Source: RQOF01 sp964461135 (GTDB taxonomy: Bacteria > Calditrichota > Calditrichia > RBG-13-44-9). Taken from it: 64,000 nt of DNA. Location of the stretch: positions 17,620 to 81,619 of the forward strand of contig CAYWTB010000013.1 of the NCBI GenBank assembly GCA_964461135.1, read 5' to 3'. The notes under the pieces were generated by a model. The model was not told the origin of the DNA, searched no databases, and was given only the letters and a program-made list of their open reading frames with translations. Made by a program: the position numbers and the translations under genes. Position 1 is the first letter of the stretch. Each line of letters opens with the position of its first letter. Shown here piece after piece: positions 37,508-46,826 of the stretch.

Positions 37508-40345
37508 ATGGTATTAAGATATTCTATTATCTCTGTCATGGTTTTCTTACTGATAATTCCGGTCATTAATTATGCTGGAAATACGGGGAAAATTGCAGGG
37601 TTTATAAAAGACAAAGATTCAGGCGATCCGCTCCCAGGATCCAATGTCTATATTGAATCCCGCTGGGAAAATGACCGGGAAATACCTCTGGAGATTCCCA
37701 CTGGTGCTGCCACAGACCAGGATGGTTACTATTTTATCTTAAATCTACGTCCCGGTTTTTATACTGCGAAAGTGACCTATATCGGATACCGAGAGGAGAT
37801 CAAAACACAGGTAAAAGTGGAAGTAGACAAAACCACCCGTCTTGATTTCCAGTTGCAGCCTCAGATCATAGAAGGTGAAGATGTTATCGTAACAGCCTAT
37901 CAAGCTACCAAGGTGGAAAGGGATTTAACGGCAACAAAACAGGTCTATGATATTGCCGAAACACAAACTATTGCCGGTGTAGCCGATCTGACGGATATCC
38001 TGGAACTGCAGGCTGACGTGGTGGATGACCACTTCCGGGGAGGGCGATTGGGCGAATCGGCTTACCTCCTGGGAGGCGCAACCATCGTTAATCCTCTGGA
38101 CAATTCCCGTGCTTTTAATCCGATGGTAATTGGTCTGGATCAGGTTGAAGTCTATACCAGTGGTTTCAGTGCCGAATATGGTAATGCACAATCCGGAGTG
38201 GTCAATATGGTTACCAAGGAAGGTTCCTCTGTCTGGCAAACCCGCCTGGAGATTTCCGGAACGATGCCGCATTACAAAACCTGGAACGGAAGCGTATATG
38301 ATCTCAATAATCTAATATTTTACTCCATATTAATGAATAATGAGGAGTGGCTAAATGAAGATCCACTTGACCCTGGACATCCGCTGTGGGATAACGGATA
38401 CGGGGTTACCAAGTATCTTCCCCCTCGTAATGTGTGGCCCCCCAATCCGCTGTCCCATGAAGATTCACTTCGTATGGCAGAATTTGGCCGTATTATGTGG
38501 ATGCAATCAATCCGGGAGGCGGGTTTGACAAACAACAAGGCAACCGATTATCGATTCGATCTTAGCACCGGCGGACCTGTGGCTGAGAATGCTAAAATCT
38601 TCATTGCCATGAGGCAAAATATGATTACATCCTTGGTACCAACACCCACTCCGGATCTGGAGAGACAGATTATGGCAAATATGATTTATTCTCCGAGGGT
38701 TGTGGATAAAATAAAATTTACCTTAGTCTATGATAATAACTTTAATAACTACTTGGATAGTAACTGGGAACGATGGATGTTCGATCAAGCCTTAAGTATT
38801 ACTAAACGAACCAATACAACATGGAACTTTAGCCTTGAATGGAATCACTCTTTCGGAGCCAGAACTTTTGCCAATATGAATGTGAACCTGTTACACCTAA
38901 AAGAATCAGATAGAATAGATCTGCTAAAAGATAATCAATTGCTGGAAGATTACAGCAATAACCGGAATTGGGTAGATTACACAGGACCATCTAATCATCG
39001 GGTTGGACGTCCAAGTGACGACCGTGGAGACCACAGAACCCTGACATACTATACAAATGGAAGCCTCACCAGCCAGGTCAACCGTTCGAATTTGTTGAAA
39101 AGTGGATTACAGTTTTATTACTACGATGTGAAGGTGGATTATCAAAACAATGTGACAGATCCGGGCAGTATGGAAAATCAGAGATTCAATGCTTATCCCT
39201 ATGAAGGATCAGTTTATTTACAGGATAAAATGGAATATGAAGGTTTCATCGCCAATCTCGGTATGCGGTTCGATTTCTACGATCTTAAAACGGACTATTA
39301 TACTAACAAATTTTATCCTCTGGCGAATCCCAATGCCAAAGCCAGAACCGCACTTTATACCAGGCTTCAACCCCGTCTCGGATTCTCTTTTCCCGTATCT
39401 GAGATCACTGTTTTTCATCTAAACTATGGGACCTTCACCCAGAGACCTAATTTTAATCAGCTCTTTTATAATGGGATTAGCGATGCCAGCCTGACTCTGG
39501 GGAATCCCCGTCTGGAGCCTGAAAATACCAAAGCTTATGATGTTGGAATCGTTCACCGGCTGGCACCAGGTGTCCAGTTGGATGTCAGTGCATACTACAA
39601 GGATGTGAAAAATCTGGTTCAAAATGCCTATTTTACTAATAGAGCAAATGAATCATATTTAACCTATGTCAATCTGGACTACGCCGATATCAAGGGATTT
39701 CATTTAAGCCTGGAAAGAACAGTCGGTAGCTTTCGGGGTCAAATCCGTTACAACTTCGAGTCTGCAACCGGTAAAAGCGGTAATCCGGATAATCTGGATG
39801 TTGCTCCCATATTTTCCGAAGAACAAAATCCGGAACTGGAACAATTAAGTGAACGATTTCCGGAAGATGTTTATCTGGATTATGACCGAACCCATAAATT
39901 AGTTATTAATTTGCGATATCTGGTGTCTCCCGGGAAGGGTTGGGATTTCCTGGGGATCCACCTTTTTTCTGATATTTCCCTCAGTACCACTTTTCGTCTT
40001 TCCACCGGAAGGCCTTATACCTATGATGAATCAGGTGAAGGTTTGAAGTTTAATAAGAGAACCCCGACCGAGAGGGAACTACGAGTACGGCTGGAAAAAA
40101 GTTTGCGTTTCGGCAATACCAGGCTCACCGGTTATTTTGAAGGATTCAACCTTCTCAATGAAAAATTCTGGCATTACAGCCGAACCTTTAATGATGACCG
40201 AAATGTCATCAGGTGGGAAACCCTTCCTGACCGGGAGAAGATACTGGTAGAGGATCAATTTGCTCCATACGTCACCCGCCAGGATGTGTATTTGTTAAGG
40301 AATGAACCGCGTAATTACCGGCTTGGCCTTATTTTTAGATTTTAA
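37508..40345 (+). CDS. TonB-dependent receptor with carboxypeptidase-regulatory-like domain
   Basis: 945 residues from the ATG that follows AGGAGAAATTT (an earlier in-frame start at 37463 lacks a ribosome site). Signal peptide (about 1-25), a CarboxypepD_reg-like beta-sandwich (about 30-115, GKIAGFIKDKDSGDPLPGSNVYIE), a plug domain (about 120-235, GVADLTDILELQADVV and SAEYGNAQSGVVNMVTKEG) and a 22-strand-type barrel ending in the aromatic RLGLIFRF. It is the outer membrane importer of the locus, SusC-like in N-terminal layout. No SusD-type gene follows; its place is taken by a T9SS-tailed protein 31 bp downstream. The cargo is presumably uronate oligosaccharide. Confidence 0.9.
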   Translation: MVLRYSIISVMVFLLIIPVINYAGNTGKIAGFIKDKDSGDPLPGSNVYIESRWENDREIPLEIPTGAATDQDGYYFILNLRPGFYTAKVTYIGYREEIKTQVKVEVDKTTRLDFQLQPQIIEGEDVIVTAYQATKVERDLTATKQVYDIAETQTIAGVADLTDILELQADVVDDHFRGGRLGESAYLLGGATIVNPLDNSRAFNPMVIGLDQVEVYTSGFSAEYGNAQSGVVNMVTKEGSSVWQTRLEISGTMPHYKTWNGSVYDLNNLIFYSILMNNEEWLNEDPLDPGHPLWDNGYGVTKYLPPRNVWPPNPLSHEDSLRMAEFGRIMWMQSIREAGLTNNKATDYRFDLSTGGPVAENAKIFIAMRQNMITSLVPTPTPDLERQIMANMIYSPRVVDKIKFTLVYDNNFNNYLDSNWERWMFDQALSITKRTNTTWNFSLEWNHSFGARTFANMNVNLLHLKESDRIDLLKDNQLLEDYSNNRNWVDYTGPSNHRVGRPSDDRGDHRTLTYYTNGSLTSQVNRSNLLKSGLQFYYYDVKVDYQNNVTDPGSMENQRFNAYPYEGSVYLQDKMEYEGFIANLGMRFDFYDLKTDYYTNKFYPLANPNAKARTALYTRLQPRLGFSFPVSEITVFHLNYGTFTQRPNFNQLFYNGISDASLTLGNPRLEPENTKAYDVGIVHRLAPGVQLDVSAYYKDVKNLVQNAYFTNRANESYLTYVNLDYADIKGFHLSLERTVGSFRGQIRYNFESATGKSGNPDNLDVAPIFSEEQNPELEQLSERFPEDVYLDYDRTHKLVINLRYLVSPGKGWDFLGIHLFSDISLSTTFRLSTGRPYTYDESGEGLKFNKRTPTERELRVRLEKSLRFGNTRLTGYFEGFNLLNEKFWHYSRTFNDDRNVIRWETLPDREKILVEDQFAPYVTRQDVYLLRNEPRNYRLGLIFRF

Positions 40346-40376
40346 AATAATTTATCAATGGATAATAGAGGTATGT

Positions 40377-42602
40377 ATGATTAACAGAATCATTTTTTTA
40401 TTCATAATAGTCCTCATTACTACCTATTCTCTCATGGCACAGATGCTGGATTTCCGGATTCATAACCGGGGAATGTTGCATGAGACCGTTTATAATTCGG
40501 GGGATATCGGGCGTCCCTGGACCACCGGTGATGAGGGAAATAAAACAAGTGTGCCCTTGATGGAATGGCCTTCACGCTCTGCGACAATTCTTCAGGGTAC
40601 CCGATATAGCGGTCAGCATAATATTCTGGGAGGCGGAATGTATATGGCCGCTAACCCGAGCGGTCTACCCGGGATGGATAACCGCCTCTATGCTCTATGC
40701 GGGGCAGTCGGGACAGGAGCAGGTTCTGAAAAGATCATCGGACGATGGAGTTTTCCACTTTCTTTAACTGAAATTGAAAACTTTCCGCTCAAATCTGATG
40801 GAACCCTGAATTCGGCTTATAATCCCGATGAAGCAGAAGAGATTATCACTGCTTCATGGGCCACCCCTTTGGGGGTTACGGTAACCCGCACTTCTCGTGC
40901 CTGGAGCCATCCGGATTATGATGACCTGATCATTTATGAATACGAACTTGAATATACAGGTGATACGGATGGGAATCCGGCAACTATTGAACGCACCACC
41001 ACCTTAAAGGACTTCATGGTGTTGTTCATATATGGTTTTGCTCCTTCCATGTATGGTTACCAGCGTCAATATCAGGAATGGAAATATGAAAGCGGAATCT
41101 ATCGGGGTGATCAAAATAATTTCTGGGATGCAGATTACTGGCTTTCATTTAATATGAATTTGAGAAATAATATTACTGATGACCGCTTTTTTGCTAAGCC
41201 GGAACCTTCCAAAGAACTTTTTCTGGAGTTCGCCGCTACCGGAAAAAACGGTGGGGGATTATGCAGCCCTCAGGCACCCGGTTTCTGTATACTTTATTAT
41301 GACATCAATCATCTGGCATTTGTTGATACTATGAACAGTCCACAGAATGAATCAGAGGCGGTTAATATTCTCAGAACATCCCTGGGAGATTACTACGAAC
41401 TGGATGATAATAACCACATTAAACAGCCCTGGTCCAACAAGGTTAGTACCGGTAACACCCGCAGCAGTAAAATGATGGTTGAAGCAATAAATCCGGATAA
41501 ACGGTGGAGCGGTGTATATAGTCCTTCCAGCGAAACCTGGCCGGATCCTCCCAGTGACAGATGGATTGGCAGAGCAGCTTATAATTACCGGCAAAGTGCT
41601 GATGCCGGTCAGAAGCATATCGTATTTGGTCCATACACTTTACATCCCGGAGACCGCCTGGAATATTCTCTGGCAGAGGTAGTCGGATACGGGGCACAGC
41701 CGGGTAAACGTATTGAAGGTGGGCAAACTGTACAGCAGTGGACCTCCACGCCAAGCTGGGATGGGCGGGTTATTGCCAAGGATGGATCGGTTTTGACTGA
41801 AAATTATTTAACGGATTTTGGTTATCCCGACTATGTAAATTCTGCGGTCAGGACAGTGACACAGATTGCTCATAAAGCATTTGTGGCTTATCTGGGTTCT
41901 GAGCCTTCTTTGCCGGTTTGGCCCGAGGAAAATCCCAAAGACGGAGTGTATTACCTCCCCGGAATATATCCGGCACCGATTCTTGAAGTTATTAATACCG
42001 AGGATGGACGTATCCGGATCAGATGGAACCGGGAGGTTGAGAATTTCAAGCATCCAAGGTTAGCTGGAAATTTAACTAAATTTTATATCTGTCGCAGTGA
42101 TGCCGGAATGGGTCCGTGGAAAATACTGGATTCTCTGGATGTGGGTGAAGTGAATTCGGAAAACATCTATGAATATTTTGATGATGATCCTGTTTATAAG
42201 ATTGGTGAAACCAGATATTATTCAGTCCTTTCCGTCGATGAAATTGGAGTAACCAGTGGAAGAACAAACATCATAAAACATGAAAAAAATGTGGGTGCAG
42301 TAGAAAAGATGAGTGAAGTATTTGTTGTGCCAAATCCATTCAAAATTGAATCGGGTTTCGGAGGTGCGGTGGGCGCAGCAGACCGCATTGGATTTTACGG
42401 ATTACCCAATAATTGTACGATCCACATCTTTTCATATTCAGGACAATTGATTGAAACTATTGAGCATAATGTCCCGGTGTATCAAACAGCCTGGTTCCAG
42501 GTTACCCGAAATAACCAGGAAATAGCATCGGGTATTTACCTTTACGTCATAACCACACCTGATGGAGATAAAAAAACGGGAAAATTTGTGGTTGTAAAAT
42601 AA
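40377..42602 (+). CDS. T9SS-tailed surface protein, receptor partner of unknown function
   Basis: 741 residues from the ATG at 40377 (an upstream in-frame start overlaps the receptor gene). Signal peptide (about 1-22), then a mostly beta-predicted body with MLDFRIHNRGMLHETVYNSG, GGGMYMAANPSG and IGRWSFPLS. A fibronectin-type segment with IRIRWNREVENF lies at about 520-640, and a T9SS tail (VPNPFKIESGF) ends in KTGKFVVVK. I do not recognise a catalytic motif. Position directly after the TonB receptor and before two outer-membrane barrels suggests it captures glycan at the surface, as SusD does in Bacteroidetes. That function is inference. Confidence 0.65.
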   Translation: MINRIIFLFIIVLITTYSLMAQMLDFRIHNRGMLHETVYNSGDIGRPWTTGDEGNKTSVPLMEWPSRSATILQGTRYSGQHNILGGGMYMAANPSGLPGMDNRLYALCGAVGTGAGSEKIIGRWSFPLSLTEIENFPLKSDGTLNSAYNPDEAEEIITASWATPLGVTVTRTSRAWSHPDYDDLIIYEYELEYTGDTDGNPATIERTTTLKDFMVLFIYGFAPSMYGYQRQYQEWKYESGIYRGDQNNFWDADYWLSFNMNLRNNITDDRFFAKPEPSKELFLEFAATGKNGGGLCSPQAPGFCILYYDINHLAFVDTMNSPQNESEAVNILRTSLGDYYELDDNNHIKQPWSNKVSTGNTRSSKMMVEAINPDKRWSGVYSPSSETWPDPPSDRWIGRAAYNYRQSADAGQKHIVFGPYTLHPGDRLEYSLAEVVGYGAQPGKRIEGGQTVQQWTSTPSWDGRVIAKDGSVLTENYLTDFGYPDYVNSAVRTVTQIAHKAFVAYLGSEPSLPVWPEENPKDGVYYLPGIYPAPILEVINTEDGRIRIRWNREVENFKHPRLAGNLTKFYICRSDAGMGPWKILDSLDVGEVNSENIYEYFDDDPVYKIGETRYYSVLSVDEIGVTSGRTNIIKHEKNVGAVEKMSEVFVVPNPFKIESGFGGAVGAADRIGFYGLPNNCTIHIFSYSGQLIETIEHNVPVYQTAWFQVTRNNQEIASGIYLYVITTPDGDKKTGKFVVVK

Positions 42603-42625
42603 AAGATTCAGCAGCGAGGTACTAT

Positions 42626-43660
42626 ATGAATTTTTCAATTTTTAAATCTGTGGGCCTGGCCGTTATACTGATTCTCATATCCAGGGGCTATGGTTTTGAA
42701 AAAGTGGGAACAACCGCCTTTCAATTCCTGAAGGTTCAAACCAGTGCCCGTTACTGCGGTATGGGTGAGGCATCTTCCGCTGTAGTCGATGATGCACAAT
42801 CGGTATTTTTTAATCCGGCCGGTCTCGTATATGTTAACAAACTTGCATTTTCTGCAGATTACCTGGACTGGCTTCTCGATATTTCCCATTTCTCGTTAAG
42901 CGCGGCTTACCGGATTAAGGGCATCGGAACTTTTGCACTGTTCGGAATTCTGACCGATGTAGGGGAAATCAAGGTGACAGAAGTCAATGCCCTTGGATTT
43001 GTCAATGGTGTTTATCTGGGGTATACGGGCGAGACCATTACTCCCGGTGCGATGGTGTTCGGACTTTCTTTTGCCCGACGAATTACCGATAAATTTTCCT
43101 TTGGTGTTACCGGCAAATATGCCCGGGAGGATCTGGCTGTCAAATCGACTCAGAATTTCATATTTGATGGTGGATTGATATATGAAACAGGTTTCCGTTC
43201 ACTTAGAATTGCCGCATCCATCCTGCAATTCGGTCCTGATGTGAAATATTATGACCAGGTGTTGCTGGAAAGATATATTCCCAGTGCCGATTCTACTTAC
43301 TACCAGAAATATTCCGGAAAAAGTTATCCCCTGCCTCAGACGTTCAGTCTCGGCGCTTCAGCCTATATAATGGACTCTGAATCCGGCATTTTTATTAATT
43401 CGGAGAATCAATCCCTTCTGGTGGCTTTCGATCTGGTTCAACCCCGGGATTATGATCAACAATATCATATCGGTCTGGAGTATGGTTATCATGACATCCT
43501 GTTTCTCCGCGCTGGATATAAACTAAATTATGATGAAGAAAGTTTCTCGCTTGGATTCGGTTTGTTTTATAGCGGATACAGATTTGACTATGCTTACAGT
43601 GATTTCGGTCAATATTTGGACAGCGTACACCGTTTTAGCCTCGGAATTTCTCTTCCTTAG
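42626..43660 (+). CDS. PorV/UPF0164-like outer membrane beta-barrel
   Basis: A 344-residue barrel with a signal peptide (about 1-23). VGTTAFQFLKVQTSARYCGMGEASSAVVDDAQSVFFNPAGL is the family N-terminus (the GMGEA and NPAGL motifs), and the C-terminus ends in a barrel strand (FSLGISLP). PorV-type proteins act as shuttle or coreceptor in the type IX system, binding sorting domains and bringing cargo to the surface. A copy inside this locus, rather than beside core T9SS genes, suggests it serves the six T9SS-tailed proteins here or the receptor cassette. Confidence 0.78.
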   Translation: MNFSIFKSVGLAVILILISRGYGFEKVGTTAFQFLKVQTSARYCGMGEASSAVVDDAQSVFFNPAGLVYVNKLAFSADYLDWLLDISHFSLSAAYRIKGIGTFALFGILTDVGEIKVTEVNALGFVNGVYLGYTGETITPGAMVFGLSFARRITDKFSFGVTGKYAREDLAVKSTQNFIFDGGLIYETGFRSLRIAASILQFGPDVKYYDQVLLERYIPSADSTYYQKYSGKSYPLPQTFSLGASAYIMDSESGIFINSENQSLLVAFDLVQPRDYDQQYHIGLEYGYHDILFLRAGYKLNYDEESFSLGFGLFYSGYRFDYAYSDFGQYLDSVHRFSLGISLP

Positions 43661-43686
43661 TCTCAATTTATAGGAGCATCACGAAA

Positions 43687-45171
43687 ATGAAGAAAAATAT
43701 CATCATATTCATTATTTTCCTGAGTTTTGGATCTATTCGGATTCAGGCTCAACACCGCGGTGATAACCTCTCTATGCAGGGAATTTTCAATCCGGTTAAC
43801 ACCGGAACCCGAGCGATGGCTATGGCAGGAGCTTTTACATCTTACTCCGGAGATGTCAACTCCCTTTTCTATAATCCGGCTGGCCTGGCAGATATTGATA
43901 ATCTGCAAATTTCGATATCAGCCGATAACTACGGTCAAAACTGGCGGGAAAATCAGGATTACAGACCGAATCGGATCTACTGGACGATGGCTTTTTACTT
44001 GGAAGGACTATATGTACCTGATCCTGCCAACAATGGGGTATGGGATTATATATTTGCCCAAGATACTAATTATACTGTACGGGAACCTGAAATTGGGCTG
44101 GAGCCTTATAGTGAGGAGGCTGCAGACTGGAAAAAGAACTTTAATGACTTTGGATTGAGTAATATTGCAGCGGCCTTGCCATTTAAATTACTGCAGAATA
44201 AGTTTGTGATTTCAGCGGCTTACCGGAAATCACCTATAGTGGATTTTGACCGGAATGATACCTACCTGGATCCCCATATCGGCTTCGATGAATACGGGGT
44301 TGTGCCAAGAGTTGAAACCGACACCGTGACCTTCAGCTGGTCCCACTTTTTACGGGAAAGAAAAGGAGATCTCCATCTCGTTCAGGGCGCACTAGCCATG
44401 GATATCTCCCCAAAATTGAAAATCGGCTTTGGGTTGAGTTCGGTGACCGGTGAAAGTGATGATTATCAGTCCCTGAACAGGGTAGGAATCTTTGATATCG
44501 CCAAAGATAACCGGTTTAGGTTTTCCTACGATACACTCAATACCGTGGTGCGGGGGAGCTCGGATTACACCGCGCTCTATATGACAATTGGTGTATTACT
44601 TAAACTGGAGAGACTCAGTGTGGGTATCAATGTCAGAGCCCCTTATACCATGAGCCGGTCATGGAAAACCGTTACCAATAAATTGGACAATACCGGTTTC
44701 AATGCAATAGATCGATCGGGAAAGGATAAAATTGAAATTCCGGTAAGCTATAGCTTCGGGGTGAATATAAGGCCGGTAAAAACATTGATGATTGCATTCG
44801 ATTATCAGTTCACCCCCTACAGTAAAACCAAATTCAATCTGAGCTGGATCGATGATAGCCAGCGGGAATGGGTCGATCAGCAGATACTCAGGTTCGGTTT
44901 GGAATACTCTCCATATGAATTTTTATCCCTCCTGGCAGGTTATCATGAAACCCCTGCCATTTTCGTTCCGGATGGGGCGGCTATCAAGGATAGCGGTCCA
45001 AAAGCTACCGGTCTGACTGCAGGGGCCAGTTTAAAATTTCAAAAAATCGGACGGATTCATCTGGCCTATGAGTACCGAAAATTAAAATATTATGATTCCT
45101 ATTACAGCAATACCAATTATGTTTTTGAAAACCTTAGTCTGTTTTCCCTGGGATATACATTTTATCTTTAA
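43687..45171 (+). CDS. FadL/OmpP1-like outer membrane protein
   Basis: 494 residues with a signal peptide (about 1-22) and an N-terminus like the previous gene product: NTGTRAMAMAGAFTSYSGDVNSLFYNPAGLADI. The long barrel ends in LSLFSLGYTFYL, a terminal strand with an aromatic end. FadL-type barrels move hydrophobic or small substrates across the outer membrane. Its relation to PorV/PorQ proteins leaves a second T9SS or assembly role open. It is 26 bp after the PorV-like gene, so the two are cotranscribed. Confidence 0.72.
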   Translation: MKKNIIIFIIFLSFGSIRIQAQHRGDNLSMQGIFNPVNTGTRAMAMAGAFTSYSGDVNSLFYNPAGLADIDNLQISISADNYGQNWRENQDYRPNRIYWTMAFYLEGLYVPDPANNGVWDYIFAQDTNYTVREPEIGLEPYSEEAADWKKNFNDFGLSNIAAALPFKLLQNKFVISAAYRKSPIVDFDRNDTYLDPHIGFDEYGVVPRVETDTVTFSWSHFLRERKGDLHLVQGALAMDISPKLKIGFGLSSVTGESDDYQSLNRVGIFDIAKDNRFRFSYDTLNTVVRGSSDYTALYMTIGVLLKLERLSVGINVRAPYTMSRSWKTVTNKLDNTGFNAIDRSGKDKIEIPVSYSFGVNIRPVKTLMIAFDYQFTPYSKTKFNLSWIDDSQREWVDQQILRFGLEYSPYEFLSLLAGYHETPAIFVPDGAAIKDSGPKATGLTAGASLKFQKIGRIHLAYEYRKLKYYDSYYSNTNYVFENLSLFSLGYTFYL

Positions 45172-45251
45172 AAATTTGATCAAAGAAAGGAAACTTAAAT
45201 TTTACAGGAAATTCAGTGTGTGAATTATTCATTAAATTTCAGGAGGATAGG

Positions 45252-46643
45252 ATGAGAATTATTATTTTACTATTAGTTATTTTCAGTATGATTCAAATTG
45301 CTGTTGCCAGTAAGATCGAGGTTGAAGATCAGTATGATATGAAACTGGCAGTCGACTATGCGTTGAGTAATCATATCGATTCACTGGTTCTGGTGACAAG
45401 TGGAGGTGTCTACACCACTGTGGATTCACTCATGATCACCGAACCACTTGCAATTGTCGCCGCTCCAGGACTGGCAGAGAAGCCGATAATCACCAACAGT
45501 TCCTCAGATTCATCGGAACTGGAAATTTTTCGGGTCTATGATGACTTTTATATAGAAGGTGTAGTCCTGGATGGCGGCCATGCGCGAAGCCATGGAATGA
45601 AATATGGTATTCGTGTTTATGGCATAAATACTACTCCCTCATCAAGGGTAGGGCTCAATGTGATCTGTAGAGATGTAGATTTCAGAGACTTTTTCAGGAA
45701 TAAATTGCCGACAGAAGATGGTCATGCCATTTATTTTCTCATCGATGTTGATGCCGGTTCGGTGATAGTTGAAAATTGTACAATCATGAATACCGGTTAT
45801 GAAGCAATCCGAATGACGGAAACTGAAAAATATAGTATCGATCGATGCCTGGACACCCTTATTGTTAGAAACTGTACTTTCGTCAATATCGACAATGAGT
45901 GTGTCCGGTTTTATGGTGACATGGATACCTCAAACACGGATGCATATGTACGCATGGAACACCTCACGATTGATGCCAGTGCGGCACGGGCGTTTTATAT
46001 CAAAAATAGTAATAATACCATCCTGCGTGATGTTATTTTCACGAACAGCCGATTGGATGGCCGGGGTGATCGCAGTGATTACATCGCCGAAGTGCAGCTT
46101 CCCGGCTCCCACATCAGTCATATTGATACGTTTAATGTGGTATTCGATTCGCTCTCTGTAAGACCTGAGACAATTCGGGGAACTAAAGGAGCAGATGTCG
46201 ATACCACTACTGTATACGGCTTTGATCCATTGTATGCCGATCGTCTGAATTTTGATTTCTCATTGTTGCCTAATTCTCCTGCATACGGAAAATCGTATAG
46301 TGGAAATGCTCTCGGTGATTTGAATTGGGCTGATCCGACTGTGTCTATTGATCAGGGCGAAGATTTGCTTAAACCGGCTGGCTTTAGCCTGGATCAAAAT
46401 TATCCAAATCCGTTTAATCCATCTACCACTATCCGATTTACCTTGTCAAAACTGGCCAGAGTCAAATTAAAGATTTTTGATATCACCGGTTCCCATATTG
46501 CAACCCTGGTGAATGCACCCCGGGGTGTCGGTGAACATAGTGTGACCTGGGCTCCCTCGAGTGCAGCTTCCGGTATTTATTTCTACAATCTGGAAGTAGA
46601 TGGTAAAATCTCAGATACCAGGAAAATGATCCTTATCAAATAA
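45252..46643 (+). CDS. Single-module beta-helix surface protein, T9SS-exported
   Basis: 463 residues from the ATG after AGGAGGATAGG. Signal peptide (about 1-20), one right-handed beta-helix module (about 21-370) and a T9SS tail (QNYPNPFNPST). The module is a clear paralogue of the third module of the 1339-residue protein: both have FRVYDDF or FRVFDDF, LDGGH, VENCTI or FENCTF with TGYEAIR, LDTLIVRNCTF or LDSLIVRNCTF, and ALGDLxW before the tail. No obvious PL6 Lys/Arg pair. Probably glycan binding or an unclassified lyase. Confidence 0.75.
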   Translation: MRIIILLLVIFSMIQIAVASKIEVEDQYDMKLAVDYALSNHIDSLVLVTSGGVYTTVDSLMITEPLAIVAAPGLAEKPIITNSSSDSSELEIFRVYDDFYIEGVVLDGGHARSHGMKYGIRVYGINTTPSSRVGLNVICRDVDFRDFFRNKLPTEDGHAIYFLIDVDAGSVIVENCTIMNTGYEAIRMTETEKYSIDRCLDTLIVRNCTFVNIDNECVRFYGDMDTSNTDAYVRMEHLTIDASAARAFYIKNSNNTILRDVIFTNSRLDGRGDRSDYIAEVQLPGSHISHIDTFNVVFDSLSVRPETIRGTKGADVDTTTVYGFDPLYADRLNFDFSLLPNSPAYGKSYSGNALGDLNWADPTVSIDQGEDLLKPAGFSLDQNYPNPFNPSTTIRFTLSKLARVKLKIFDITGSHIATLVNAPRGVGEHSVTWAPSSAASGIYFYNLEVDGKISDTRKMILIK

Positions 46644-46826
46644 AAACAGGACGAAGAAAATAATTTTGTTCAGGGATACCATAGAATCTAGGGAGGGATT
46701 CTGTGATGTTCTGCTTACTAAAAATTCCAGATAAGGTGGAGAATTCCATCGAAGGCTTCTATACCTGGATGAGCTTATCACAGGGTAGAAATATCTTCCC
46801 CAATACGGGTGTAATTGAGACGTCAC

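Noticed and set aside
43727..44158. 143-residue frame on plus inside the FadL-like gene
   Set aside because: Shifted frame within a barrel gene with signal peptide and terminal strand.
46681..46706. Hairpin AGAATC/GATTCT before the second PL6 gene as terminator
   Set aside because: Six perfect pairs only and no T tract.
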